Below are positions 1-13,400 of a stretch of 64,000 nt of DNA, piece after piece. A program made the translations under genes and the position numbers. The notes beneath the pieces were generated by a model. The model ran no database searches, had not been told where the DNA came from, and saw nothing but the letters and a program-made list of their open reading frames with translations. How positions within the stretch are numbered: position 1 is the stretch's first letter; each line of letters starts with the position of its first letter. Location: contig JAKJHU010000136.1 of assembly GCA_022316685.1 (NCBI GenBank), positions 558,001-622,000 of the forward strand, given 5' to 3'. The DNA is from Progne subis subis (taxonomy: Eukaryota > Chordata > Aves > Passeriformes > Hirundinidae).

Positions 1-1312
1 AAAACATTTTTTTCTAAGAAACTACAGAATGAGTAAATCCCAGGCTCCTCGCTTGAGCAGGGGGATTCAACTGATGAGTCTGTAGGAATCTTCCTAGGCT
101 GGGCCTTAAACTGCAAGAATAGATGTTTTGTGATAAAATTCTAGTTGGCATAAATATATTTTTAGCATGGATTTGATAGAGGGAATTCTTTTTCCCAGTA
201 TAGTGGATGCTGTGGTTCTGGTTTGGAATTTTTTTCTGAAATAATTCAAATGCAGGAGAAAGGTAGTAATGAAAAAAAGACATTTTTATGACGTTGTGCC
301 TTCCAAGTCCTCTCTTTTCTTCCCATTTGGGTGCTTAGCAGTGTGTCTCTCTCCTCTCATTCTGCTTTAATGAGCGTTTTCCTCTCCGAGCTGTCGGCCC
401 TGTGTGTGCACCTATTTCGCAGCTGGAATAGGTGCACACACAGGCTGTGATTCCTCTCCCCATTACTGTAGTTTGAGTCTGAACTCCAGATTTAGTCTGT
501 CTGAATAAGCCACTCCTGGGACTAAAGTCAACTGCTAGAACTTTTTGATGTTCAAGAAATAGTAAGGCATTACAATGATTTAAATCAAATAACCAAATCC
601 ATATGAAATACACTACTTGTTATCTTTCCAACAGATTGATTTTCTTCCATGGATCCATTTTAAGCTGCACTGCAGTTGCTAAATCAAAAATAGACAGAGT
701 TTTCAGTCTAGGGGCGTGTTAAGTGTATGATTTCCATTACATTGCAGCGTGCTACATATTAAAAACGAAAACATGGAAGACATTTTGAGTGCAGAATTGA
801 AATGAATTTTCTGACCCAGTCCCAGTGAATGGGCTCGAAGTGCTGGAGACGACTGTAGCTCCTGGACTGTAATTATCATTTGAGTTATTTCACTGTGATA
901 GGAGACTACACCTGAGGGCAAAAGTGGGGACAGGCTGACATTGGTGCTTTTTGAAATTATTTTGGATAAGTGGGAAAGTTAATCATGTTGGTGCAGCTTG
1001 TTACCCTCTTGTTTGTTAGAACATAACCTAACCAAGTATTTCAAAGCACCTTTTGAGTGTTAAGTGGAACTTTAGGAGAGTGTGAAAACAATTCTGGTTT
1101 CACAGAAATCATTCCTGATCTTTTTTCTTCAGCAGCAGGTCATCTCCACAGCGTGTATTTTGAGGTCTCATGAGCTTAGAAAGCATCACCGTTTGCTCAG
1201 TCCATCTGGAATCAGACTCCTGGGGCTGTCACCCTGAGTTCAATGGGCCTTATGTATTCCACATCAAATGGAACTGGCACAGAGCATAACCTGCCTTTCT
1301 TTCCTCCTGCAG
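1..1312 (+). other. SPAG16: 3' end of a SPAG16 intron
   Basis: This stretch holds no exon that I recognise. It ends in a strong acceptor: a T/C-rich run followed by CTGCAG at 1307-1312, directly before exon A. The short minus-strand reading frames inside it have no domain resemblance and I treat them as chance. The one structured element is the perfect inverted repeat at 399-444. The upstream SPAG16 exon must supply two bases of a split codon, and it lies left of the window. Confidence 0.7.
399..444. repeat. 18-bp perfect inverted repeat (hairpin)
   Basis: The left arm cctgtgtgtgcacctatt (399-416) is the exact reverse complement of the right arm at 427-444, around a 10-base spacer (417-426). 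Two more pairs (T-G and C-G) can form inside the spacer, leaving a six-base loop. The arms are not simple dinucleotide repeats throughout, since the inner half (gcacctatt) is unique sequence. Possible explanations are a small palindromic duplication, the remains of a hairpin element, or a fold-back sequencing artefact. The sequence gives no sign of transcription as a precursor RNA. Confidence 0.85.
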
Positions 1313-1456
1313 CTTGGCTTTACACCCCCGAAAACGCATCGTGCTCTCGTGCGGCGATGACTGCCTGTGGAAGACGTGGGGCTTCCCCGATGGGAACATC
1401 CTGCTGACAGGGGAAGGTCACACGGATTGGCTCTCAGGCTGCTGCTTCAGGCCCAG
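1313..1456 (+). CDS. SPAG16: SPAG16 exon A: end of one WD40 repeat and start of the next
   Basis: This 144-bp exon starts with the third base of a split codon and gives 47 full codons from 1314, then the AG of a serine codon completed by exon B. The residues run LALHPRK, DDCLWKTW, then GEGHTDWLSGCCFRP. The GH...W/F spacing is that of WD40 blades, and the segment closely resembles the SPAG16 sequence around its conserved GEGHTDWLSGCC stretch. The first blade closes with TW instead of the usual WD, as I recall is also seen (MW) in mammalian SPAG16. The acceptor is a pyrimidine tract plus CTGCAG; the donor is CAG followed by gtcagt at 1457. The frame stays open past the donor to a TAG at 1578-1580, so an automated call could wrongly extend the exon. 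WD40 propellers act as protein-binding platforms; here the site would be the axonemal central pair. Confidence 0.93.
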
Positions 1457-3070
1457 GTCAGTGCCCAGAGCCCCTGGACTGCCCTGCTCCCTCCTGGAGC
1501 TCCCTCATTCCCCGGCCCGCTTTGCTGCCTCTCTGTTCTCAGGGGACCCTGCGCTCTCTGCTGAATTCCCGCACGTGTAGATAAAAGCTTCCTCTGCCTT
1601 TCACAGTGTTAACTTAAGACTGATTGCTTTTAGTATTTTGTACATCTTAAACTCTGTCCCCATGGCAGTGCACATAACAAGGAGTAATAAGCTTTTCAGG
1701 TCTTGCTGCATTCATTTTCTCCCTGTTCGTGCACTACAGCAAACACAGTCCCATTATTAATAATACTGAAAAGTTGATTTCTAGTACTATTCATTATTTG
1801 TCATATGACTAAGAGTATTTGGGTTTACCAAGAGAATAAAGAATATGAGCTTCCCTGCCCTTTCATTGTATGGAATCGAAGCTGAATTAATAAATGAAAG
1901 TGAACACTGAAAATAAAAATTAAATATTTAAGTTACAAGGGTCGTGGAAATAGGGCAAACGTGAATTCGATTTTTTGGTCTTTCTGTTGAAAAATAGGAC
2001 ACCGTTTTACTCTCAAACCTAAAATCCATTTGATAAGGTTGAGCTTCTATATGTTGAAATTACTTTGCATCAGATTTGTGAGGCAGCAATTTAAATAGAG
2101 TTCTTTACTGTTAATATAATAAAGGTCTGCCAGGCAATTCACCTGAGGCTCGGGTGAATAAAAGGAGCATTATTAAGCCTTCAACCTTGTATTTTCATTG
2201 TTTATTTTATGAAGCAATATTAGCTCTCTGCTTCGTGAGGAGGAAATGTATCCTATTTCATTTCATGGTTCCTCCTGATTGCTGAGTTCGTAATGAGCTA
2301 CCAAAGGCACACACAGTCCTCTAAACACAAGAAAATCCCCTCCTTTTTTTCAAAACCTCAAGAACCAGGAGTCACGCTTTCTGGGCTGAATTAAACACGC
2401 ACTTACTCTTCTCTTGCATCACTTTCTCCTAACAGGCTTTTTCTTAAGATGGTTATGATTTCACCATGTTCTCTTTTTCACGTGCATATCCTTAGAAATA
2501 ATTACATTTAAAAGAAGAGGATAATATTTAACTTAAATAATTGCATATAATAAAGAAGGCTAGAAATGGAAGGCTTAGCTTCTTGTTTTAAGGTGGTAGG
2601 AAAATTTGTCTATTGCTACACGACAGATTCCAGAGTTTGTGAGTGCTGGACATAGTTTAAACTTGATAAACAGAATGTTGCCTTTTCCTCTTACCTGTTG
2701 TGAATATAGAACTTAGCACAGGGGAAGAAAAGGAAATACAATTAGAGGAGCATGTTATCATTTATAAGGCTGCTGGGCATACTAATCAGATTTCGATAAT
2801 GCATTGTTACCATGACACCCGCTGACTCAGAGACTCAAAACTATTTTCTCATTAGTCTTTGACCAGAATACAGTCCTTTCAATAGGTTTTCCTATTTCTC
2901 ATTCAATTATTGAAATTAAAATGAGTTGAGGTACATCATTATTCTCTTGCAGTATAAATTGACTCCTGCTGAATGCTCTGGCGTGATTCAAAAGCAGTGC
3001 TGTAAAAATATTTTCTTCTGTTATTGCATAAAGTATATAATGTGGCAGAATATATTTAACCATATTTTAA

Positions 3071-3280
3071 TTTTTTTTTTTTTTTTTTGGTTGGAGACAT
3101 ATATATCCGTTTTTCCCGGAAGCAAAACCAATTAACTAAAAATGAAGAGTTCTAACAGGTGGTTTTTTTGGTTTTTTTTGGTTTTTTGTTGTGTGTTTTT
3201 TTTTTTTTTTTTTTTTTGTGGGTTTTTTTTTTTTTTGTTTTGTTTTGTTTTGTTTTTTGTTTTTTTGTTTTTTTTTTTTT
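3071..3280. repeat. T-rich low-complexity tracts
   Basis: An 18-T run (3071-3088) is followed by about 70 bases of ordinary sequence and then by a 120-bp tract (3161-3280) of T runs broken by GG, GTGTG and TTTTG units, including a short (TTTTG)n array near 3235-3257. No coding or splice features lie inside it. Such tracts are common in bird introns and may derive from old poly(A) tails on the opposite strand. Confidence 0.9.
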
Positions 3281-5218
3281 CCCCTGGATTCAGATGTAGA
3301 TAACTTCTAGTTTTGTTCCCATTTTAGAGATTTGAAATTATGTTCGCCCCAGAAGAGGGAAAAGGAAAATATTTTTGTGCCACTGGGGTTAGTGGGGTAT
3401 ATAGTTCTATAGTCTTTCCTGTTTCTCCTCTGTGAGATCACTTCTGCTCCGTGTTTCTTCTCTCTCTGTAAAATCAGGTTTAGAACAACCTCCACCTCTG
3501 GTGTTCTGTGAAATGTTCTGCGTGCAGCCCCACAATTAGCTGTCTTATCATCTGAGAGCTGTGATGTGCATTTAACTGATGCTTCTGCACATACAAACAG
3601 CTTAAAATCCCAGAAATCTGGGGGTGTTGTGCTCACAGAGTATTGCTTGAGCAAGGATCTTTCTCATTGTTGTCTCTGTGCCTCCATCGTGTAAACGGGC
3701 AAAGCTGCCACCATCACTGGTGGTGGGGAAGATCTGGAAACTTGAAGCTAAAGTGCTGTTGGGTTCATGTATCTTCAGTGTCTCCAAGAGCCCCGAGAGA
3801 GCACGGTTCTAGGAGGGAGCAATAACAAGGTAAAGGTGTGGTTTTAGGCTCTGGCCCGGGTGTTACAGAAATGAGGATTGTCCATAGGAGATCTCCCAGG
3901 ACTAGTGTACCAGTGTCCTTCAGCATCATCACAGAGCCTTAAGGGCAGAGTTGTTGGATGGAGGAGTCTTCCCCCCATGCCCCCACTGACAATGTGCTTC
4001 ATTCCACAGTGATTTTTTTGCTGAAAACCACCTCTCTTCCACTTGTGATCAAAGCAGGGTGAGGGGAGGCTGTGCTGGGCTCCAAGGCTGCCGCTGTGCT
4101 GCTTGCTCCTGGGTCAGCACAAAGGCTCTGGGTGTGCCCCATGTGCTCTCCCTGCACTGGCTCCCAGGACAGGGGATGAAGGGCAGCAGCCTGCCTTTGT
4201 GCATGCAAGGAGAGCAGAGCAGCTCCCTGCAGATCTGAGAGTAATGCATTGCTTTCAGCTTTTAAAATAAAAGTGAAACTTCAAACGGGTCCTGTCATCT
4301 GCAGCGTGCGGCAGCTGGGAGGAGGGAGAACAGTGCTTCCTTCTTTGAAACTCAGGTGACACCTGGTCAAACTTCAAAAAAAACACCAGTGTTTTTACTC
4401 TGGTCTGGCTGAACGCTGCTTTGCAGATGAGTTAGGTGTTTCAGGCTCCTGTCACTGTTGAAAAATTTAGCGTTTTGCAGCTTGCCTTTTCTAGATGTGA
4501 AGGAATGAGGGAGTCAGAATGACTCCTGTCACAGTCATACACAGAGGTTTCATGGTAAGAATCTGGAGAGCTGGGGAAGAGCTGTGTAGTGCACCTGTGG
4601 GTGCCAGGTGACTCAAATATTTGACAAAAATCTGCATCTTCTGCCAATTTCCAGGATAATTGAGGATGATAATGCTGTACCTTTGAGGACCATACTCTAA
4701 TTATACAAAGATATTTCATGTCATGTACTAGATTTATTCATCTTTGTTACCAGCCTTCCTGGGTGGCGAAAGAATCAAGCTCTGCAGCATAGCAGAAGTG
4801 TGTGTTAATGTCTGATAAAATCCCAGTGAACAGTAAAATACTGTATTCTTGCCCTGCATGTGGGTTGGTACAGTATGTAATGTCCTCAATATATTCATAA
4901 ATATTAATCAGGTCAACTCTTCTAAAATGTTCATAGCCCTTTTCATGCAAACATTGTCTGGTTCTGTGGAATACAATGAGTTTCTGAATTGAAGTACAAA
5001 CTGTAGCTTCTTGAAACTATTTAAAACTTGCACTGAAAGTTGTCAGATTGTCAACTCCTTTGTAATGTCTTGTTCCCCTAAGAAAGAAGCAGAGTTTCTG
5101 GTGTTCTCTCTGTTGCTATTGCAACTCTCACAGTTACTGAGGGAAGAGCTCAAAACTGTTATCAATTTATTATTATGTATAAAAATTGCTACAGGACTTA
5201 CCTTTTCCTGTGTGAATT

Positions 5219-5249
5219 TTTCTATAAGTTCTATTTCTATAAGTTGCTA
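5219..5249. repeat. Short tandem duplication, 2 copies of about 15 bp
   Basis: The unit tttctataagttcta is followed at once by tttctataagttgcta, a near-perfect second copy with one added base. It is intronic, with no evident function. Confidence 0.7.
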
Positions 5250-7467
5250 TTGAAAGACTTGGAGCCAGGTATTGCTTCCTCGGTAATTAATAAAAAACTA
5301 GAAAAGATAGAATAAGTATTTTCATGCATCAAACATGCAAATAAAGGCATGTGATGTTTGATATCCTAGAAGGTGCCAGTGAGGGGAAGCAAGAGAAAGA
5401 TGAGGTGTTGGGCTGAGAGAACAAACCCTGTGCTTCCACAACAGAGGCAGCTCTGGGTGGTATTTCTTGAAGCTGGAGGAGGTGATGTTACTCAGATGGA
5501 AACCTGTGCATGGATAGAGGAGAAAGACAACCCTGTAGAGAGAGAATTAGGAGAGTATATGGAGCATGGATGTGAGGAGTTGGAGAGAGATTGAATGAGC
5601 TGTGGAGGGAATGCAACTCCAGGTGGGCTTGAATTCACACAAGAATCTTTTTGGGGAGTTCTGTAGCACATGGGAGCAGGCTGTGGGTAACTGGGGGCTG
5701 GCCTCTCAAGACCAAGTCCAAAACGTTGCTGACAGTCCAGAGTGGGAGAAAAGGACTGGGATAATGATAATTGCCCACAAAAGCAGTGTTGGATAAATAT
5801 GAAATTGTGTATGTTAGACTCTATCAGAGTGGAAGTTATTTTCTCATCATACAAAAGTTCTCAGAAAAGTTCTTAAAAAATCTTCTTAAAGAACAAATTC
5901 CTGAGCAGAATTGAAGTCAGAATAAACTGAAATTAATTCTTAGTTAAAGAAATTACTAGAAATTTCTAGAAATAGAAATTACTCAGTTAAGTCCCTAATT
6001 TTATTTTTTACCTTATTGTAATTTATTTTTTTTTTTGTCTTATTTGTGGAGAAGCTACCCGGAGATGACTTTGTGTGGGAAAAGGACAATGCAAAGCACA
6101 TCAGAACAGTAATGGAGAAAGGGAGGGGGAGAGTGTGGAGAAACTTCTGAGGAGTGATGTGAGCAAGCGCAAAAATTCAGGAGGGAGGGCCGTCCCAGAA
6201 AGGAGAGGCAGCTGGGTTTGGTTCAGCCAGGCTCAGATGTTCTGAGGCAGCAGGCACAGGCTGACACTGCTCCTTGCTCACTGCGTCTCACAGGACTCTG
6301 TGCTTGGAGCGAAACAAGGAGGAGCAAAAATCAGACTTGACAGCTTGGCAGGTCCAGGCACCACTTGTGAATTTCTCAGTGGACATGCCTTTGTAGTTTG
6401 AGAGCCCAAAGTGCTTTGATTATCAAGGTGAATTACAAGGTGTGCTTCTTTATCCATCCCCCACCTCTGCTGCTCTTGGCTCCCTACAGACTGTGCTGCT
6501 GAGGAGTGTCCCAGTCCTGGCAGGTGCTGATGCATCAATCCACACCAATCTTCTTGACAATCATAATATCCTCAGGTGTCAGTGTATGGTGAGAAACATC
6601 TGCAGGGTATGAAGAGAGTCACACAAAATCTGATACTAAAGATAAGTGACCGCTTTCTTAGTTACAAATTGCAAAGAATGTATTTTAAATAGCTAAGATG
6701 GTACAGAGCCCACGAAGCCTCAGCAAATGAAAAGCACTTGATGATATACAGACAAGAGTAGGTTCTTTAGTCACAGTAACAAGATAACTTAAAAAATTCT
6801 ACTAACATCAAATGTATTTCTACTTGTACTTTAATAATTCCTAATGCTATTCTTTGATTCATTTTTATTTCTATGAGAAGAAAGAGGCATTCTCTTATTT
6901 TGTTTAATGTACTGGCTCACAAGATTTGATGCTGTAGTTATTTGGTGAAACTAGGGGGACTTACAGAACAAACAGTTACTGCTGAAGTTACGATTCCAGG
7001 ATCTACAAGATGTTGCTACAATCTAATGTTTGTTTGTTTTAGTGAAACGCAGCAGCATTTGTCTGCATGGAAACCGTAATTTAACATTAAGCACTGGGAT
7101 TTCACTGTGCTGCTGCAAGCTCTTTCTTATTAGAGACCTTCACATATTCTTTTGGGCTCTGCAAAACATCTGTCCACAGCAGGAAGTTAGAGTCTTGGAG
7201 TCAAGGATTTTAAAGTTTTGGTTTTTATCACCAATCCCTCAGAGCTACTGCCCAGACTGGGTCAGCAGGGTGACACTGTACATGTAAACCAGCAGAACCA
7301 AAGGAAGCTCCTGGAGATGTTGAAACAGGAACAGGCTGGAAATTCAGCCTCATCAGGGACCGTTTCAAACCCCATTATGGAATAGTTTAAGCAGTGATAT
7401 GCTCAGGGCCCCTCCTGTTCGTCGTGCTCCAGATTGCTTTTCCTGTGGTGTTAAGAGTTGTATGCGC

Positions 7468-7498
7468 TTTTGTGGGATTACTGCCCAATCCCACAAAA
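7468..7498. repeat. 12-bp perfect inverted repeat (hairpin)
   Basis: The left arm ttttgtgggatt (7468-7479) is the exact reverse complement of 7487-7498, with a 7-base loop (7480-7486). The flanks do not extend the pairing. It sits in an intronic stretch without an identified gene or mobile element. Confidence 0.8.
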
Positions 7499-10400
7499 TT
7501 TACACGGGCCCTGGACCTCACAGATAATTTCCTGTGCAGGCACTGTAGGGCTCTGCAAGGCACTTCCAGCTGGTCAGGTACTTCTAGAGGAGTGGAGTAC
7601 TGAGCAAGAGCTGCCTTGGTGGGGGCAGGAGATGTGCAGCGCATCCCAGGGCTGTGTTCTGTCTGCACTTACAGGGAACTGCTGGCTTCGTTATGGGCAA
7701 CACAGAAATCTTGGAGGCTTTATGATCACTCAGTGTTTAGATGACAAGGTGCCATTAATTGCACCTTCTGGCCGGAGAGCAAGGAGCTGAAGCGAGGCAG
7801 AGCCCGCCCCGGTGGGTGAGGCTGCTCAGGGGCTGCTGTGCACACCGGGCAGCCAGAGAGGAGGAGGAGGAGAGGAAGGTCAGCCTTCACCCTCCTGCCT
7901 GGCTGCTCAGCCAGCCTGAGCGACAGTCCTCCCAGGGAAGGGATTTGGAGGTTACTGGTAATACAAGGTCGACGGACAGGGAGCTCCGGAATGCTTTCTC
8001 TGCTGGCTTTGGAGTTGTAAATGCTGAGTTTCACACTATACATTGAACAAGGCTGAGACTTGAAAGCCACCAATTCCCCTCTAAGCATTAACATAAATAG
8101 AGTTGTAAGATTTGGGTTAATCACAAAGGTCTCTGTTGGCTATCAGTGGAATAGAATTATTTTGATTTGTGCTATGAAATAGTCTTTAAAACCTAATTCA
8201 GGTCTCATTGCAGAAACAGATGGGTTTTATTTATCCTTTTACTACTCTTGATAGCTATGAAAGAAACATGAGATAGTCTGCATGTTCTACTTAGGACTTT
8301 TGAACACCCACTTAATGAAAAGGCATAATAATTTAATTTTTTAGAAGATGTTGAATTCCTGCATAGTTCAATAAAGCCTTTAGTTACCAGATCACATATT
8401 AAATTTGCCAGTGGTAAGGAACTTCTTTTGAGTGGCACGATTAATTTTCAGTCATCTAACTGGCTTTATGTAACACATCATATTTAGCAGCTGAGACATC
8501 TCTTAAGGTGTTTTATCAAACTGAGCTAATACAGGAGTCAAAAGAAAAAAAGTTGTATTCATTTATTCTGCAAGGAAAAAAACTATTTCAGAAGTCTCTC
8601 ATTCAGCTCCCCAGTGTACAGTATTCACTGTGTGCTTGGTGTTTTCAAGTATAGCAAAATTTTAATTTCGAAAGTAGCTTTATTTATTTCAAAATTTTTG
8701 ATAATCTTCATACTTTTTATACGAGGAAACAGTCTTAACATAAAATCATTCCTTCTCAAGCTTACAAAGCCTACTATTTTTACCTCACAAACATCTTTGG
8801 GCGGGCATTAGATTTCCTTTGGGATTCTCCATCTCATTATTTTTATCAATAAAAAGCCTCTGCTGGACAAAGGAATAAATCACATATAAATGAAATATGA
8901 GAGATTGCATGAGAAGCTCAGCTTTTGCTTAGTCTAATTCAATATCTTTGGCCAAACATCTCAATGTCAAAGGCTTTATAAGTATTCTACAGGATCAGTC
9001 TGGCAAAGAGGAATCAATAACCAGGTAATGGATTTGATTAAAATTTTTCTCCTTCCACCCACTCCCACAAGCCAAATGTTTCTACCCTTACTAATCTCTT
9101 CTGGCGCATGGAACCATTGGTTATTCTCTGTGGCTTTTTGAGATGTAAATATACACATCAAGTATGTTTTCATTTCAAAGAGCTCTGCTAACTATTGGTA
9201 AATATCTGTGTCAAGAAAAAACAGTGTTTGTATCTCATTTTCAGAGCTCAGTTCTGCCATACGCTTTTGGAAAATGTGGACTGATAACAACTGTAACTTT
9301 GCTACAGATTTAGATCCTGATTTGTTGTTCAGAAGTTGGCTTTTTTTCTGATGTTTCTGCCACGCTGAGGAGAATTTCCTCACACAGGCCGGGGTTCCCA
9401 GCATATGCCCAAACTTCTGGAGATTTTGTTTGTTGCCAAATCCTCGGTTGTCTGCTTTACCCCAGTGCTTCTCATCTTCTGTCTCTGAGGTGGTTGTAGT
9501 GGCAGCCCACGTGCCATCTGGAGGGTTTGCCTTCAGAAACATTCATGATTAGGCCATTAAAGTTCTCCAAGGATGTTATTTCTGCTTTAAAATAGTAGTT
9601 TTCCCTGTCAATAGAAAGACCAAAGAATGTTCCTATTGCATGGAACCTGAAGAGTTTATCATTATATTGATTTTAGAAAGCAAACAGCGTGCAATTCCAT
9701 TATGTGGTTACTGAATAGGCTTCACTTCTCATCCAGAAGGACCAGGCTTGGATGAAAAACTACCTTTGGCTTGCATTTCTTAGTTGGTGTAAATACTGAC
9801 CACTCGGAGTTAGTGATTCGCTAATAATATCTCCATTACAATAATTCAGCGAGCGGCACGAGGGAGAAGTGCTGAGGACAGCTGGAGACAGGAGAGGGAG
9901 GAGACGCTTGGCAGAGGCAGCAGTCCTCCTGTTGAGCAATTCAGATGAATATTGAGATAACTACAGGAAGAAAATCCATTGTCATAAATGCTTCCCGTTG
10001 CTGAAAGCACTCTGTTTTCACAGGTGGCTTAACACGCATGCTGAACTTCAACACCTGGTTGAAAACCTGTTGATAAACCAATGCCATTTCTACTGATTAA
10101 TATGCAGTCCCTCCATCACAGATGCAAACCATCTCTTTAAAACAGACCTCAGTCTTCATACCCACAATGTGTGATCTTGGATACATTAGAAATCCTAATG
10201 GGGACAAAAAGTTAGCTGATCTTTGTGTAGTATTATTTAATTTCTTATTTAATTACCATATTTTCATAATCTATCATTTAAATGTCATGCTTGCCCATAA
10301 GGTAAATAGTTTTCAAATGTTCTGAATGCTTAGCTTACACAGAAATTGTTATTTTTGTTAAGTGGTGATCTTGCGTGCTACATTGTCCCGTTATCTGAAT

Positions 10401-13400
10401 TTCAGACCTGAAAACAGATGTATTTAATCTGGGAGGCTTTGAATCAACCTGATAGTAGGTTGTAAAGACACTGTGATTATCGATTTCACAAAACAGGTGT
10501 CAAGTTCTATCTTTCTTTTTCTGACAAAAATTTATTTAGTTATTAAGAATCACCATTTTGATGTAATTATTTTGACTTAGAAATTGCAAGGAAACTTTCT
10601 GATCAGCAATGTGGGTAATTAGGTTTGGTGTTTACTTGAAAGAAAGAAAATAATTTCTACATGATAACCTCTTAGATAGGGAAAGGGTAGAGGAACAGGC
10701 AGTTGAAATCTCTTTATAGAGTATCAATAAAATGGGATATTTCTAAACCTATTAGTTCAGCTTCAGTGAAGCCATGAGTGTGTTTTCTGAACGTTTTGCA
10801 GAAATTTGCCAGCTTTACAAGGAGCTCTTGATTTCTTTTTCTGCACATCTCCCTGATTTTCAGTTCCTGCAGCTCTTGCTGCTTGGGAATCACCACAAGC
10901 AATTCAGTTTTGATGATCATTTATTTAAGGTGTGATAAAAAACTTGTTGTTCACTTTGGTGGGTTCAGATCTTGAGCAGTTTAGGTTTTCTTCTGGCTTC
11001 AGCAGCTTTTTGTGCTGTGGAGCTGGAGTTGCAGGGGGAGCTGCCATCTCTCAGGGGCTGGGGAGTCTCAGTTCACTGCTCTGATCCCGGACATGTTGCT
11101 CTCGCTGTTCAGAGTCGTTGTACACATCAAAACGTCTCTCTTAATAGAATCTCTTGTGTTATGTTTCTCTGAGTGCAATTATAATCTTGATGCCTTGAAC
11201 ATGCTCGGTTCATTATTGCTTTCTTCTCTGCAATAAAGGCAATTGTATTTTCCCTCAGGTCTGCTGCAAGGGTTCTAGTGGAGTGGCTAAGGAGATATCT
11301 GTGTTTGTTGTATTGTCGAAATGAGCCTTTCCTAAAGTGCAGCTGTTAAAATAACAAACATTAGTGTTAGAGTTGACTAGAGAATGGCAATTCAATTGAG
11401 ACACTATCTGAGATATTTGAATTGGAAATAGCCCCCAAATATTTAGAGTGTTTACAAGATTTTGTCTGGAGCACAAGCTCCAGGTATGAATTGCACAGTC
11501 ATTTATTGTGTTGCTGTGTTTCCCTTCATGCTGTGTCACTGCAGTAATTTGGGGAATTCCAGGTACGAAACAGTTGCAGTAGCAGAGGTAGCAGGAGAAG
11601 TTGACCAACAGGGAATGAGCATCAGGACTTGTTTGACTGCTGAGGGACGTGGATATGCAACCAAGTTCTTACTTGGTGGTAGTTACTGCCTTTGTGTCTG
11701 AGTAGTGTATATGTAAAACAAATGGGGAGCAGAGGGAGGAGGCTACCATGTTGGTGTGCATGGTTTAGATTACCTGTGAGAGTTATGTTTGAAGGGTTTT
11801 CTGGTGTCCCCTCTGTTGAGCAGTCGTTTAAGCTGCATGGCCTTGTGGATGAAAGTTCAGCTTTCATGGAAAGCCTTTCAGAGAAAGGGTGGGCATTTAT
11901 ATTCACTTTGCTATTCTGCTTTCTCTTCTATCAGCCCAGTATTATGCTCACGTTCAGCATTTCCATTCCTCCTCCATTCCTGGAGTTAGATTGTCTCCAT
12001 TAACTCACTCGCTGTCCTCAAGCGGTGTCCCTGTATCCCCAGGGCAGATTCAGTGAGATCATCACCTGCCCCAGTGACAGTGCAAACGCTGGGCTCATGC
12101 ACCGTCCTGCGTGTTTTCTTGGCCTCCACTGTCAGGACCATTGCACAACGTGAGTTCAGTATCCTTCCAGGGGCCTGGGAACATTCAAATCCCAGTGCAG
12201 AACTTTCCACTGGCTGCGAAATCTCTGTGCACTCGCTGAACTCTCTCTGCATATGAATATGCAGCTTAAAAATGATGCTTTGTACAAACATGCAAATGGG
12301 ATTAATGACTGTGGTTCATTACCGGCTATTGATTGTGATTAGACATCACTGGACCACCATTGGGGGATGATAATGGATTTAAAATGATTGAGCCACAACT
12401 TTGCATTTCAGAGGAACCGAGACACAGGATTATCGCTGTTAATATAGGTCATAAATCTGTTCTGTACATGGAATTCATGTATCTGAACTCCTTCCAAACT
12501 ACATTTTTCCCTACTTCAACAGGCCTTTACTACAATTTGAGGATTTGGAGTCATTCCAATGGAGGAAAAATGACCCAACTGGATGGGATGGGTGTTGAGA
12601 TGAAGTATCACACTGTAATGGCACACTATTTAATGTATGTCATGGATATTGATTGGTACTGTGCATGATTTTATGTGGGCTAAATACATTATTTCAAAAA
12701 TTTAACAGTGTACAGGGAGACTTTATTTTTCACTGGATTGTTTGAAGGTGTTGGTGTGGTACAGAATAGATCTCATTTCTGGAACACATGGTAATTTTGC
12801 AATGTTTACTCATTATATTTGATTTCAGGTGAAACAGTTATTTCTCATAAAGTTAATGGAGGAAAACTTACTTGGCAGTAGGCTACGGGAAGGTGGCACA
12901 ACTGGACCCTGGAACACTGTTTGCCTTCAGCATATGAAGCCTCCATAATTGTTGGAGATAACCACTGGCTAGGCTTCCACGAGCTCCCTGCTTCCAGCTG
13001 GAGGCCAGGATTCTCCTACCATTTGCTAAATAGGTGTCTGATTTTGCTGTGGGGTGCTGGACATGCGTTGGCAGGAAGCTTTTAGAAGAGGCGTCTTCTT
13101 TTTAATGCAAAATAATTATATAAAGAGAATTCATTGCTGTCTAAATTTTGCCTAGAGCCCTGCATTGTGTAGTGCCTGCTGTCTTCTTGACACATATTTT
13201 ACTACATCTAATCTCCAAGTATTGTAACTAGTTTATCTTTTGTATTTTCATTTTTATTCCTTACCTGGTGTGCTTCACAAGCCTCCTAAAAGCCAATTTG
13301 ACATGTACTAAAAGCTGCCTTCTACCAGGCACCTAAATTATTTTAGCTTCTCATTTAACCACCTCTAATTACATGATATTGGGTGGCAGCTAAGCCATTT

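Noticed and set aside
1457..1580. Continuation of the exon A open frame past the donor
   Set aside because: The CAG/gtcagt donor and exact junction to exon B (serine codon, protein homology) show that this part is intron.
5956..5969. 14-base palindrome ctagaaatttctag
   Set aside because: AT-rich and short; expected by chance in a window this size and surrounded by other AGAAAT repeats.
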